A stretch of 64,000 nucleotides of DNA from a virus: positions 62,001 to 126,000 of the IMG/VR virus record IMGVR_UViG_3300037042_006682; one strand, 5' to 3'. Of the stretch, positions 49,002-57,385 are shown in pieces. The position numbers and the translations under genes were made by a program. The notes beneath the pieces are model-generated. The model had not been told where the DNA came from. It did no database searches and saw only the letters and a list, made by a program, of their open reading frames with translations. How positions within the stretch are numbered: position 1 is the stretch's first letter; each line of letters opens with the position of its first letter.

Positions 49002-50605
49002 CACTTGCCTCCGTAGACCGCGTGGTCCGCCGCCTTGACGAGCAGCTTGCAAATCGCCTGATACTTGGGGTCGTGACCGCTCGATGGAATCGCGCGGCTC
49101 TCCGGGGCCACCTTCACCATCCCGCTCAGCATCCGCCCGAGGTACATCACGATCTCGGGATGCACCTTCTGCAGCTTCCCTACCGCCTCGCGTATCCAGT
49201 CGAGGTTGACCTCCTCAGTCATCCCCCCCACCGCCTCGGTGAAGCCCTTGGGGTCCTTCAGGGCGATGTCGACCGTGCGCCCCATGCGCTGCTGCACCAC
49301 CAGGAAGCGGTCCCCCTCGACCTCCTTGGCCACCGCCAGGAGGTAGTTCTGGTTCAGCGCCCGCTTGCCGTCCGCCGCCGCCATCAGGGCATCGTTCTTC
49401 TTCGCCGACTGCCCGCTCGTCGTCGCGCTCGGGCTCGCCAGCAGCACGGCCTCCGCGGCCTGCGGGACCCCGCTGATCAGCTGCCAGCCCTTGCGCCCCT
49501 TCCAGAGCGTCACGAAGGCCTGGGAGTCCGCCGCCGGCCCGTGGTCCTTATTCACAAAGACCAACCACTCCTTGCTCGTGCCCTCCGCCCACGGGGCCAT
49601 CCCCGCCCGGCGGAAGGCCGCCTTGGCCGCCCCCTCCAGCGTCCGCTCGCTGGGCGCGCGGTCCCCCGCCGCCTCGCCCATGGCCCCCGCCTTCTTGCGC
49701 GCGATCGTCCCGCACAAGGCCTTGGGATCGCTCACGCCCCCCTTGGCCTTCATGTACTTCACGCAGTTCCCAAACTTCTCCCCCTTGCGCCCCTTGAAGG
49801 CCCCCGTCTTCGGGTTGATGTACTTCGCGCTGAGCTGCTGCTGCTTCGACGCCTTCTTCTTCTTGGCCGCCGCCTCCATCAACGCCGCGACCCAGTGCCC
49901 CACGGCCTCGCTGGCCTCCTCGGCGTCCATCTCCTCGTCGTCGTCCTCGGGCCCCTCGCAGTCCTCGCAGGCCGCCCCGTCGCTCTCATCCCGCGCCTCG
50001 CAGGCCCGCGGCTCGCCCGTCACCGGGCACACACCCTCGTCGCCCATGTCCTCGCCCTCGTCCCCACCGTCCTCCTCGTCCTCGTCGTCCTCCACCGCCT
50101 CAAACCTCTTCGCCGCCGGCGCGAAGGCCTGCGTCGTGCTGAAGTACCGCTGCAGGATGAGATCCGCCATCTCGCGCCCGCTGATCCGCACCATGAGCAG
50201 GTACCAGTAGATCGGCATGTTCTCGGGCTGCGCCCGCATGAGCCGCGCCGCCTTCGGGGCCACCTTCGCGATGTTGCGCAGCGCCAGCTTGAACGCCTCG
50301 CGCGGCCGGTTCGCCAGCACGTCCTGCGCGTCCGCCATGTTGTCCGCCCCCAGCAGCGCGGGGAGGTCCTCGCGCGGGATCGCCTTCAGGAGCGCGCGCT
50401 GGTTGTCAAAGATCATGTTGGAGAGGTCCAGCTTCCCCTGGTCATCCTTCCACGCCGCCGGCGCGTCCTTCTCCCACATCCTGAGGATCTTGCTGCTCAC
50501 CTTGAAGGCCCCCGGCCGCACCGGGGTGTCCTCGCCCGCCATCGCCATCGCCGCGGGGCCCGTCTGGCGCTCCATCAATGATCCCAACCGCTCGCTCAAC
50601 CGCAT
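49001..50605 (-). CDS. Leader-bearing large protein with acidic linker
   Basis: 534 residues. Leader MRLSERLGSLMERQ; helical N-domain; acidic stretch rich in Asp/Glu (about 180-235) with CPVTG and CEDCEG; then WVAALMEAAAKKKKASK (LME|A), a CVKYMKAKGGVSDPKALCG motif seen in phage head-associated proteins, and a C-terminal alpha/beta domain. Alternating acidic linker, leader-like site and Lys-rich segment suggests proteolytic processing. Confidence 0.6.
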   Translation of the reverse strand: MRLSERLGSLMERQTGPAAMAMAGEDTPVRPGAFKVSSKILRMWEKDAPAAWKDDQGKLDLSNMIFDNQRALLKAIPREDLPALLGADNMADAQDVLANRPREAFKLALRNIAKVAPKAARLMRAQPENMPIYWYLLMVRISGREMADLILQRYFSTTQAFAPAAKRFEAVEDDEDEEDGGDEGEDMGDEGVCPVTGEPRACEARDESDGAACEDCEGPEDDDEEMDAEEASEAVGHWVAALMEAAAKKKKASKQQQLSAKYINPKTGAFKGRKGEKFGNCVKYMKAKGGVSDPKALCGTIARKKAGAMGEAAGDRAPSERTLEGAAKAAFRRAGMAPWAEGTSKEWLVFVNKDHGPAADSQAFVTLWKGRKGWQLISGVPQAAEAVLLASPSATTSGQSAKKNDALMAAADGKRALNQNYLLAVAKEVEGDRFLVVQQRMGRTVDIALKDPKGFTEAVGGMTEEVNLDWIREAVGKLQKVHPEIVMYLGRMLSGMVKVAPESRAIPSSGHDPKYQAICKLLVKAADHAVYGGK

Positions 50606-50631
50606 CGCTCGTCCCTCATTCCCTTGGTTAT

Positions 50632-50649
50632 CGCGCATGCGCATGCGCG
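50632..50649. repeat. GC palindrome, dispersed family
   Basis: CGCGCATGCGCATGCGCG, between genes 50656-51435 and 49001-50605. Confidence 0.7.
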
Positions 50650-50655
50650 GCTCGC

Positions 50656-51435
50656 TCATCTCTCGCCCGGCAGCGCGAAGTCCACCGGCACGCGCGCCGC
50701 CCGCAGGCCCGCCCGCAGCGCCGCGAGGTCCATCCCCGGCAGCGCCGCCGCGTGCTCGTCCACCCAGCGCGCGAACATCGTCCCCACCGCGTACTTGCCC
50801 GCGGCCCCCGTGCGGATCGCCACGTCCCGGCCATCCCACATGCGCAGGCTCACGGCTGGCCAGCTGTAGGACAGCACGAAGTCCTTCCCCCGCAGCTCCT
50901 CGCTGCTATGCGCCAGCCCCACGGGCCGCCGCTGGCTCTCCTCAAAGGGCGTCCGCAGCGTGGCCGCCCCGTCGATCAGGAACCGCTCGGGGCCCTGGAG
51001 CCCGCGGTTCGCGGCCTCCGCCGCCGCCTGCACCCGCGCCCAGACGCGCGGCCACCCCGCCTCGCCGTAGGCCGCCCGCAGCGCCGCCCGGAAGCCCTCC
51101 ACCGCCGCCTCGACCATGGCCCCCGCGCGCCCCGCCTCGACCCGCTGGGCATCGCGCGCCGCCCACTGCGCCTTCGTCAGCTTGCGCCCCCGCGGCGGGG
51201 CCGCCATGGGCACCCGCGGCGTCGCCGGCACGCTCACGCGCCCCACGTGCCCCAGCCCCGTGAGGTCCACCACGAGCACATCCACGAGGTCGCGCGGATA
51301 CCGCGTGCCCTGCGCGCAGAACACCCGCACGTCGTCGACCGCCCAGCCCAGCTCGGCGTTCCACACGCTCTCCACGCTCGCGTTGTACCGGGTCCCCCGC
51401 TCGATCGCTTCCAGCAGTTGTCGCATCGCAGCCAC
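50656..51435 (-). CDS. Leader-bearing protein
   Basis: 259 residues. Leader MAAMRQLLEAIERG (LLE|A); beta strand region VVDLTGLGHVGRVSVPATP; helical Ala/Arg middle; C-terminal strand (LSYSWPAVSLRMWDG). Unknown domain. Confidence 0.6.
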   Translation of the reverse strand: MAAMRQLLEAIERGTRYNASVESVWNAELGWAVDDVRVFCAQGTRYPRDLVDVLVVDLTGLGHVGRVSVPATPRVPMAAPPRGRKLTKAQWAARDAQRVEAGRAGAMVEAAVEGFRAALRAAYGEAGWPRVWARVQAAAEAANRGLQGPERFLIDGAATLRTPFEESQRRPVGLAHSSEELRGKDFVLSYSWPAVSLRMWDGRDVAIRTGAAGKYAVGTMFARWVDEHAAALPGMDLAALRAGLRAARVPVDFALPGER

Positions 51436-51537
51436 GTCTACCCTCCGGCAAGCGCGCGCCCCCTCTCGTCTGCTCGCTGATCGACTCTACCGACCCGCCC
51501 GCCCCCTGCCAAGAAATCCCCACGCCCCGCTCGCGCT

Positions 51538-51642
51538 TTACCCCGCCGCGAGCCACGCGAGCACCGCCAGGACGAGCCCCGCCACGGCCAGCCCGATGAG
51601 CGCCGCGAGGGCCACGTCGCGCCCGCCCGGCCCTACGCCCAC
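51538..51642 (-). CDS. Tiny single-TM peptide
   Basis: 34 residues from GTG: VALAALIGLAVAGLVLAVLA forms one TM helix. Overlaps the stop of 51633-51947. Small-membrane-peptide character is clear; expression is not. Confidence 0.4.
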   Translation of the reverse strand: MGVGPGGRDVALAALIGLAVAGLVLAVLAWLAAG

Positions 51643-51947
51643 GCCGGCCCCACCGGGGGCTGCGAGATCGGCCCCTCGGCCGCCCCCGTCGCGCGCAGGG
51701 CCTCCGTGAGGGCCGCCACGCACAGCGCCACGTGCCGCCGCGTCGCCGCCGCATCCCGCCCCAGGCCCCCGGCCTCCGCGAGCTTCGCCAGCAGCGCCGC
51801 CGCATTGCGCACCGCCGCCCAGGCGTCCGCCGCCTCCGCGGGGTCCCCGCCCCGCTTGCCGTCCAGCAGCAGCCCCAGCGCCGCGCGCATCAGCGCGTTC
51901 GCCTCGGCCTCCGCCAGCGCCTCCATCCTCTCGATGAGCTGTTTCAT
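51633..51947 (-). CDS. Leader-bearing helical protein
   Basis: 104 residues. MKQLIERMEALAEAE leader (LAE|A), Ala-rich helices. Possibly a tape- or scaffold-associated factor; unknown. Confidence 0.55.
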   Translation of the reverse strand: MKQLIERMEALAEAEANALMRAALGLLLDGKRGGDPAEAADAWAAVRNAAALLAKLAEAGGLGRDAAATRRHVALCVAALTEALRATGAAEGPISQPPVGPAWA

Positions 51948-51957
51948 GGCCCCCAGC

Positions 51958-52260
51958 CTACCGCCGCGCGGGCCGCCCCGCAAGCTCGTCCCCCGCCCCC
52001 GATGGCACGAGCCCCGCCGCCTCCGCCTTCTCCTGCAGCGCCTTGAGCGCGAACGCAAACAGCTCCGCCGGGGGATGTCCATAGGCCCGCCCCAGGGCCC
52101 GCGCGCGCTCCCAGGTGTCCCTCGTCACGAGCATCATCACCAGGTCGTCGTGCTGGAGGGCCTCATCCGGCCGCGGGTCGAGCTTGCCATCCTCGGCCCC
52201 CGCGATCTCCCGCTGCGGCCCCCCGCGCGGCCCCCCGCGCGCCTGTGCCCGCATCACCAT
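51958..52260 (-). CDS. Hypothetical helical protein
   Basis: 100 residues; acidic/basic with LVMMLVTRDTWERARALGRAYG and ELFAFALKALQEKAEAAG. TGATG coupling with the tail protein in front. Could be a tail-assembly chaperone-like factor; no proof. Confidence 0.5.
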   Translation of the reverse strand: MVMRAQARGGPRGGPQREIAGAEDGKLDPRPDEALQHDDLVMMLVTRDTWERARALGRAYGHPPAELFAFALKALQEKAEAAGLVPSGAGDELAGRPARR

Positions 52261-53018
52261 CAAATGGCCGTCTGGTCGAGCTTGCCAACGCCGTGCCCCG
52301 CCCCGTCCCAGGTCTTGTCGTCAAACTTGTACGGCGCCGCCCCGCTCCCCACCGCATCCTTCTGCCGCCCCACGTAGGCCACGCCCTTCATGGGCTGCTG
52401 CACCACCTGCCGGAACGTCAGGGCCACCGTGGCGAGCCGTGGCACGCCGTTCGCGAAGCAGAGGCTGTACGTCACGTCGCAGCCCGTCATCACCGCGAAG
52501 ATCGCATCCCCGCCCTTCTCGTTCCAGTTAAGCCCCGGCGCGTGCAGGATCGCGATCGGCGGGGGGTACGCCTCCACGTGCGTCTCCCCCTGCGTGTACA
52601 GCGGGTAACAGAACGCCCGCAGGTAGCGGATGGCCCCCGCGACGTCCGCGTTCCACCCCGGCGCGTCCGCCCCCTTCGTCATCCCAAAGGGGTCGAAGAG
52701 CTTCTCCATCACCGTGCGGTCGCCCTCCGGCTTCATGAGCCGGCTCATGGTGACCTCGAACGAGATCGTGCGCCCCCCGTTGCTGCCCCACGTCGCGAGC
52801 GCGTGCGAGGCCCCAGGGATCTCGCTGAAGTTCCAGCCGATCTCGATCGTGTCGGAGATGCTCTCAGGCCAGTACTGGAAGGCGCGCTGCGGGAGCGCGG
52901 GCTTCCCCGCGTCCGCCGCCAGCGCGTCGATCCCGCACATGCTCATCCACGCCGGCTTCTCGCCGGTGGGCCCGTCCATGATAATGCTGGCGATGCCGCC
53001 GAAGACCCCGAGGGCCAT
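52260..53018 (-). CDS. Baseplate / tail structural protein
   Basis: 252 residues. The string FQYWPESISDTIEIGWNFSEIPG, WGSNGGRTISFEVTMSRL, IRYLRAFCYP, then FAVMTGCDVTYSLCF and PRLATVALTFRQVVQ matches the pattern of large-phage baseplate proteins related to the hub/LysM-adjacent wedge components. Position between leader cluster and baseplate genes agrees. Exact T4 counterpart uncertain. Confidence 0.65.
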   Translation of the reverse strand: MALGVFGGIASIIMDGPTGEKPAWMSMCGIDALAADAGKPALPQRAFQYWPESISDTIEIGWNFSEIPGASHALATWGSNGGRTISFEVTMSRLMKPEGDRTVMEKLFDPFGMTKGADAPGWNADVAGAIRYLRAFCYPLYTQGETHVEAYPPPIAILHAPGLNWNEKGGDAIFAVMTGCDVTYSLCFANGVPRLATVALTFRQVVQQPMKGVAYVGRQKDAVGSGAAPYKFDDKTWDGAGHGVGKLDQTAI

Positions 53019-53044
53019 GGCCTACCTCCCGCGGCGCCCCGCGC

Positions 53045-53953
53045 TCAGTACTCGACCCCTAGCGCGTCATCCACCAACTTGGCTGTCCGCGCATCGAGCT
53101 TGCGTGCTAGCGTCCGCAGGGCCACGGGGGAATAACCCATCTTGCGCATCATGGGATTGGCCCGCTGCAGGAACATCTCCAGGGGGGTCCCCAATGCCTT
53201 GACCAGCGTCACGACCGGCTTGTCCAACCCGCCCCCCATCAAGGTCGTGAGCTTGTCCTGCAGCAACAGGGCATACACATAGGCCAACGCGGCCTCCGCG
53301 TCTTCTGGATTCGTGTCCATCACGGCCTCCGCGACCGCCTTGCCCTTGCCGCCCGCCGCGCAGCCCCCCTCATCATCCGCCTTGGCCTTCCCCTTCCCCT
53401 TGGCCGCCTTCTTCTTGCCCTTGCGCCCTTCGTCGAGGATCGCCCGGAGCGACGCCAGCAGGGGGTCCGCCCCCTCCATCTCGGGCTCCGCGTCCGCCGC
53501 GCTGCCGTTGGGCTCCTCGGGCTCCAGGTCCTGCGCGCCCTCGTCCTCCAGGTCCGCGCCCTCGTCGCCCTCGGCGATGGCCCAGCCCACGGAGCCCTCC
53601 GCGTCGATCGCCAGCATGGTCTCGTCGTCGAGCATGATCACGGCGCCCGGCGGGTCCTCATCCAGCGCCACCCCCACGACCTCGGCCGTGGTGTCCGCCG
53701 GCACCTCGACGGCCTCGCCGTCCTCCGTGTACGCAATCGTGTCGCTGACCGCGACGAGGGGCACGCCCTCCTCCCAGCCCGCGAACAGGTCCCCCTCAGC
53801 CATCGCGTTGGGCTCCTCCGGCTCCAGGGCCTCCCCGTCGCCTTCAAACCCCGCGTCCACCATCTCGCCTTCGGCCTCCGCGCCCTCGCGCACCACGGCC
53901 ACGGCCTCGCCCGCCTGCCCCTTCAGGGCCTCCATCAATGCTCGCATCGTCAT
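53045..53953 (-). CDS. Leader-bearing acidic protein
   Basis: 302 residues. MTMRALMEALKG leader (LME|A); long acidic region (EGEMVDAGFEGDGEALEPEE and similar); LLASLRAILDEGRKGKKKAAK (LDE|G) followed by Lys-rich linker; C-terminal helical domain. Same architecture as 49001-50605. SD AGGAG 8 nt upstream of the chosen ATG. Confidence 0.6.
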   Translation of the reverse strand: MTMRALMEALKGQAGEAVAVVREGAEAEGEMVDAGFEGDGEALEPEEPNAMAEGDLFAGWEEGVPLVAVSDTIAYTEDGEAVEVPADTTAEVVGVALDEDPPGAVIMLDDETMLAIDAEGSVGWAIAEGDEGADLEDEGAQDLEPEEPNGSAADAEPEMEGADPLLASLRAILDEGRKGKKKAAKGKGKAKADDEGGCAAGGKGKAVAEAVMDTNPEDAEAALAYVYALLLQDKLTTLMGGGLDKPVVTLVKALGTPLEMFLQRANPMMRKMGYSPVALRTLARKLDARTAKLVDDALGVEY

Positions 53954-53993
53954 CGCTCGATCTCCTCGTGCGGCCCGCAGCCGCGCTATGCCT

Positions 53994-54013
53994 GCGCTGC
54001 GCATGCGCAGCGC
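53994..54013. repeat. GC palindrome, dispersed family
   Basis: GCGCTGCGCATGCGCAGCGC, 20-bp perfect palindrome between 54018-54521 and 53045-53953. Confidence 0.7.
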
Positions 54014-54017
54014 CCGC

Positions 54018-54521
54018 CTACAGGGTCACCGTCACGTTGCGCTGCAACGACTTCTCCGAGGTCTTGATCACCTCGTCAAAGGTCACGTAAAACATCATGT
54101 TGTCCCCCGCATCGAACGCCGCCAGCTCGAACAGCGAGGGGCTGCCCCCCGTCCCATCGTCGTTCGCCTCAGCCGCGTCCAGCGCGCAGACCACCGTGAG
54201 CACGTTGTCCACCACGCTCACGGTCCCCGGCGCCAAGGGCTTGCAATAGTACCAGTTCTGCCCCACGCGCGTCCCCACGAGGGCCGTCCCCTCGCTCCCC
54301 GCCGGCGTGGGCCAGCCCGGCGGCACGGGGCACGCCGCGCCGCCCGCCGCCTGGATGTCCCCGTAGCTCGCCGCTGGCGCCGGCATCGCCGACCCCGAGG
54401 GCAGGTTCGCGCACCCCCACTTCACATAGCTGAGCTTCAGGGCGTCGAGCGGCGCGCCGTCCCGCGCCACCGCCGCGTACCGCTCCCGGTAGAGGTCCGT
54501 AAACACGCCTGCCGATGCCAT
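54018..54521 (-). CDS. Tail fibre/baseplate connector-like protein
   Basis: 167 residues. GVFTDLYRERYAAVARDG, LKLSYVKWG near the start and FYVTFDEVIKTSEKSLQRNV at the end resemble the N-terminal attachment domain of tail-collar fibres (start strand, then F-D-E-V-x-K ending). Structural, tail tip. Confidence 0.6.
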   Translation of the reverse strand: MASAGVFTDLYRERYAAVARDGAPLDALKLSYVKWGCANLPSGSAMPAPAASYGDIQAAGGAACPVPPGWPTPAGSEGTALVGTRVGQNWYYCKPLAPGTVSVVDNVLTVVCALDAAEANDDGTGGSPSLFELAAFDAGDNMMFYVTFDEVIKTSEKSLQRNVTVTL

Positions 54522-54533
54522 GCCGTCTCCTGT

Positions 54534-56972
54534 CTAGCGCGTGATCGTGAACGTGAAGCGCACCTCGCCGTTCGCCACCGCCGCCGTTGCCCTCGCCTGG
54601 AGCGTAACCGCCCCCGCCCCGGCGAGCAAGGAAGTCAGGTCCACCGCGCCGCCGCCCGGCGCCACGCGCCACACCAGGTCGTCGTAGCCCGTGCGCACGT
54701 CGTCCAGGCCCCACGGGGTGTCCCCGTCCACGTCCACCCAGATCGACTGCTCCTCGCCGATCTCGTTGAGGTCGCCCCGCTGCTCCACCGTCAGGAGCAC
54801 CTGCGTGGCCCCCGCGAGGTCCTCCACGTCGAAGGCGTGCGCCACCGTGGCCCCCGCCTCGACCGCCAACAGCACGTGCTGGCTCGTCAGCACGAGGGCC
54901 CCCGTCACCGGCAGCACGTGCCCGTCCATCGGCAGCACGTCCGCGGGCCACCCCGGCGCATCGAAGGTCTCCGTGAACGGCAGCACCGTCACGAGGGTCT
55001 CCTGCAGCGCGCCCACCGCGAGGCCCGGCACCCCCATCCCGATCGCCGTCGTGTAGACCAGCGCGTACTCGCTCACCCGCACGTGGATCGGCACCAGCGT
55101 CGCCTCGATCTTCGCGATGAGGCGCCGGACCGCCGCGTCCAGCGGGAGCCCAAACCCGAAATAGGTGTCCGCCCCCCAGGGCCCGCCCTGCGGCGTGATC
55201 TCCACCCGGATGCGGTTGCTCCGGCAGTACCCGCAATCCACCAGCAGCTCCGGCCAGTAGCGCACCGCCACGTCCGCCCCCAACGCCGGCGTGGGCGCCG
55301 CGGGGTCCTGCCCCACCACGACGTCCCAGTGCCACCGCAGGGGGTCCAGCGGGTCGACCCCCGTCCCCACCTCCGCATCGATCCACCACACGGCATCCCC
55401 CAGCGCCGGCGGCACGCCCCCCGCCCGGTCGTACACCGAGAGCCCGAAGACCCCCTTGCGCACCCCCCGGAAGTCCCCCAGGGCCTCCTTGAGGATCGAC
55501 ACCGTAACCACGTGCCCCCCCATCAGGTTGTAGCCCGCGGCCTCCGCCGCCGTGAGGTCCCGCACCGCCACCACGCGCGCGGGGTCCCGCTCCGGGTGGG
55601 CATAGCCCTGCGCCACGTCCAGCGCGAAGGCGAGCCCCACGGAGAGCCCCGCCGGGGAGAAGTCCTCGTACAGGAAGCAATCGTCGATCAGCGTCTTCCA
55701 GCGATCCGCCTCCACGGCGTCCCGCCAGTCGTAGTACCGCACGTCCGCGTTGATGTCGTCGAACCGCACGGCCCGCGGCTCGATCGTCGTGTACCACTTG
55801 TCCCCCACGTGATGCACCGCCGGCGCCGGCAGGAGCCCCGCGAACCCCGCGTCGCCCAGTAGGTGCAGGGGCCGCGCCGCCACCGCGAAGCCGCTCACCG
55901 CCCCGCGGATCCGGTAGCTCTCCGCCGTGGCCTTCAGCCCGAAGAACTTGTGCGCGTGCGCGATCGTCGCGCGCTGCACGCTCTCCGGGTCGTTCGCATC
56001 GTTCTCAAACCCAAAGTCCCGCGCCAGCACGTCCAGCAGGCTCGCGGGCCGCGCCGCCACGTAGTAGCCCGCCACCCGCCAGTCCGCCGTGATCGGCGTG
56101 GTCCCCCACGGCAGGTCCCAGGTCCCCGTCCAATCGGGGCTCGCGAGCGCGCGCTCGTAGTCCACGGTCCCCCGCGCCTCCCCGAGGTCCGCCTCGCCCG
56201 TGCCGGGGTCCACGAAGTACAGCACGCCATAGCCATCGTAGGGGTCGTTCGGCACGTCCACCAGCGCCACGCGGTCCACCCACCAGGGGCTGCTGTACCA
56301 CAGCACGAGCCCCGCCGCGGCCACCGTCAGGGGCCCCGACGTGTCCATGGGCCGCAGGCGCCAGGGCGCCCCCGGCAGGGCCACCGGCGGCGTCTGCGTG
56401 CCGTCCCCAGCCCCCACCGCCACGCCGTACTGCGTGGCCGGCCACAGCCCCAGGGGCACCCCCGCCACCCAGACCTCGTTCGCCTCGGACTGCGCGGGGG
56501 CCGCCGCGTCGAAGAGGCGCGTCCGCACGTTCACCACGCGGTAGCGCGCGCCCCCCCACTCTACCCACCACTGCGGGGCCACCCGGCTGATGGCCGCATA
56601 GGGCGCCCACGCCACGCCGAAGGCCTCGTCCCCGTAGGGGAAGGCGCTCGCCAGCGCGGGCTCCCGCAGCACCACCACGGGGCCATGCGTCGCGTCCACC
56701 ACCCACGTCGCGCTCTCAAAGTACAGCCACTCCTCGGTCCCGAGCCGCCCCCGCACCTGGAAGGGATCCCGCTGCGCCGGCAGCGCCGCGATCTGGTCGC
56801 GCACCGCCTCCAGCTCGTCCGCCCACGTCCCCAGCAAGCGCTGCAGGACGTCCCCCTGGCCCGCGTCCTCCGCCTGCCAGAGCTGCGGCACGTTGCCCCA
56901 CAGCACGCGCCGCGCCCAGCTCCCCTGGCCGAAGCGCCCGCTACCAAATGGCTCGTTTCCAAAGGTCGGCAA
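54534..56972 (-). CDS. Large baseplate/tail protein
   Basis: 812 residues. N-terminal FGSGRFGQGSWAR and QRLLGTWADELEAVRDQIAA are like tail protein I/baseplate N-termini; then a long beta-rich body with many Trp and a CGYC pair (residues about 610). The C-terminal beta sandwich (ALVLTSQHVLLAVEAGATVA) is carbohydrate-binding-like. Position next to fibres supports baseplate or receptor contact. Confidence 0.6.
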   Translation of the reverse strand: MPTFGNEPFGSGRFGQGSWARRVLWGNVPQLWQAEDAGQGDVLQRLLGTWADELEAVRDQIAALPAQRDPFQVRGRLGTEEWLYFESATWVVDATHGPVVVLREPALASAFPYGDEAFGVAWAPYAAISRVAPQWWVEWGGARYRVVNVRTRLFDAAAPAQSEANEVWVAGVPLGLWPATQYGVAVGAGDGTQTPPVALPGAPWRLRPMDTSGPLTVAAAGLVLWYSSPWWVDRVALVDVPNDPYDGYGVLYFVDPGTGEADLGEARGTVDYERALASPDWTGTWDLPWGTTPITADWRVAGYYVAARPASLLDVLARDFGFENDANDPESVQRATIAHAHKFFGLKATAESYRIRGAVSGFAVAARPLHLLGDAGFAGLLPAPAVHHVGDKWYTTIEPRAVRFDDINADVRYYDWRDAVEADRWKTLIDDCFLYEDFSPAGLSVGLAFALDVAQGYAHPERDPARVVAVRDLTAAEAAGYNLMGGHVVTVSILKEALGDFRGVRKGVFGLSVYDRAGGVPPALGDAVWWIDAEVGTGVDPLDPLRWHWDVVVGQDPAAPTPALGADVAVRYWPELLVDCGYCRSNRIRVEITPQGGPWGADTYFGFGLPLDAAVRRLIAKIEATLVPIHVRVSEYALVYTTAIGMGVPGLAVGALQETLVTVLPFTETFDAPGWPADVLPMDGHVLPVTGALVLTSQHVLLAVEAGATVAHAFDVEDLAGATQVLLTVEQRGDLNEIGEEQSIWVDVDGDTPWGLDDVRTGYDDLVWRVAPGGGAVDLTSLLAGAGAVTLQARATAAVANGEVRFTFTITR

Positions 56973-56980
56973 CGCCTACC

Positions 56981-57376
56981 TCACTGGGGGTGCGCCTGCA
57001 GCCACGCCGCGTGCGCCTTGGCAAAGGTCTCCGCCAGCGGCACCTCCACCGGCGCCCCCGAGGGCCACGCCGTCGCGCCCGCCACCATCTCTGCTGGAAT
57101 CTGATCCGCCGTCACCCCCTTGGCAAAGCGCCCCGCCCCCACGAGCCACTGCATCACAGCCTTCGCCGCCCGCAATCGCTCACACGCCTCCTCGGGATAC
57201 CCCGCAGGAAGCTCGCCATACACCATAATATCCGCCCGCCGCTTCTCACAGGCAGGGCAGAGGGGCGTCGCCACGACCCCGATGCCCACCGTCATGTCCG
57301 CCGCTGCATACACCGTCGGCGCCCCGCACATGCACACGATCTCCACACCGTCAACTAGCAGCCGCTTGATCGACAT
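56981..57376 (-). CDS. Small Cys protein in tail module
   Basis: 131 residues: VCMCGAP and PLCPACEKR form a likely zinc site; helical C-terminus (ETFAKAHAAWLQAHPQ). Unusual in a tail cluster; unknown. Confidence 0.5.
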   Translation of the reverse strand: MSIKRLLVDGVEIVCMCGAPTVYAAADMTVGIGVVATPLCPACEKRRADIMVYGELPAGYPEEACERLRAAKAVMQWLVGAGRFAKGVTADQIPAEMVAGATAWPSGAPVEVPLAETFAKAHAAWLQAHPQ

Positions 57377-57385
57377 CGCATCCTC

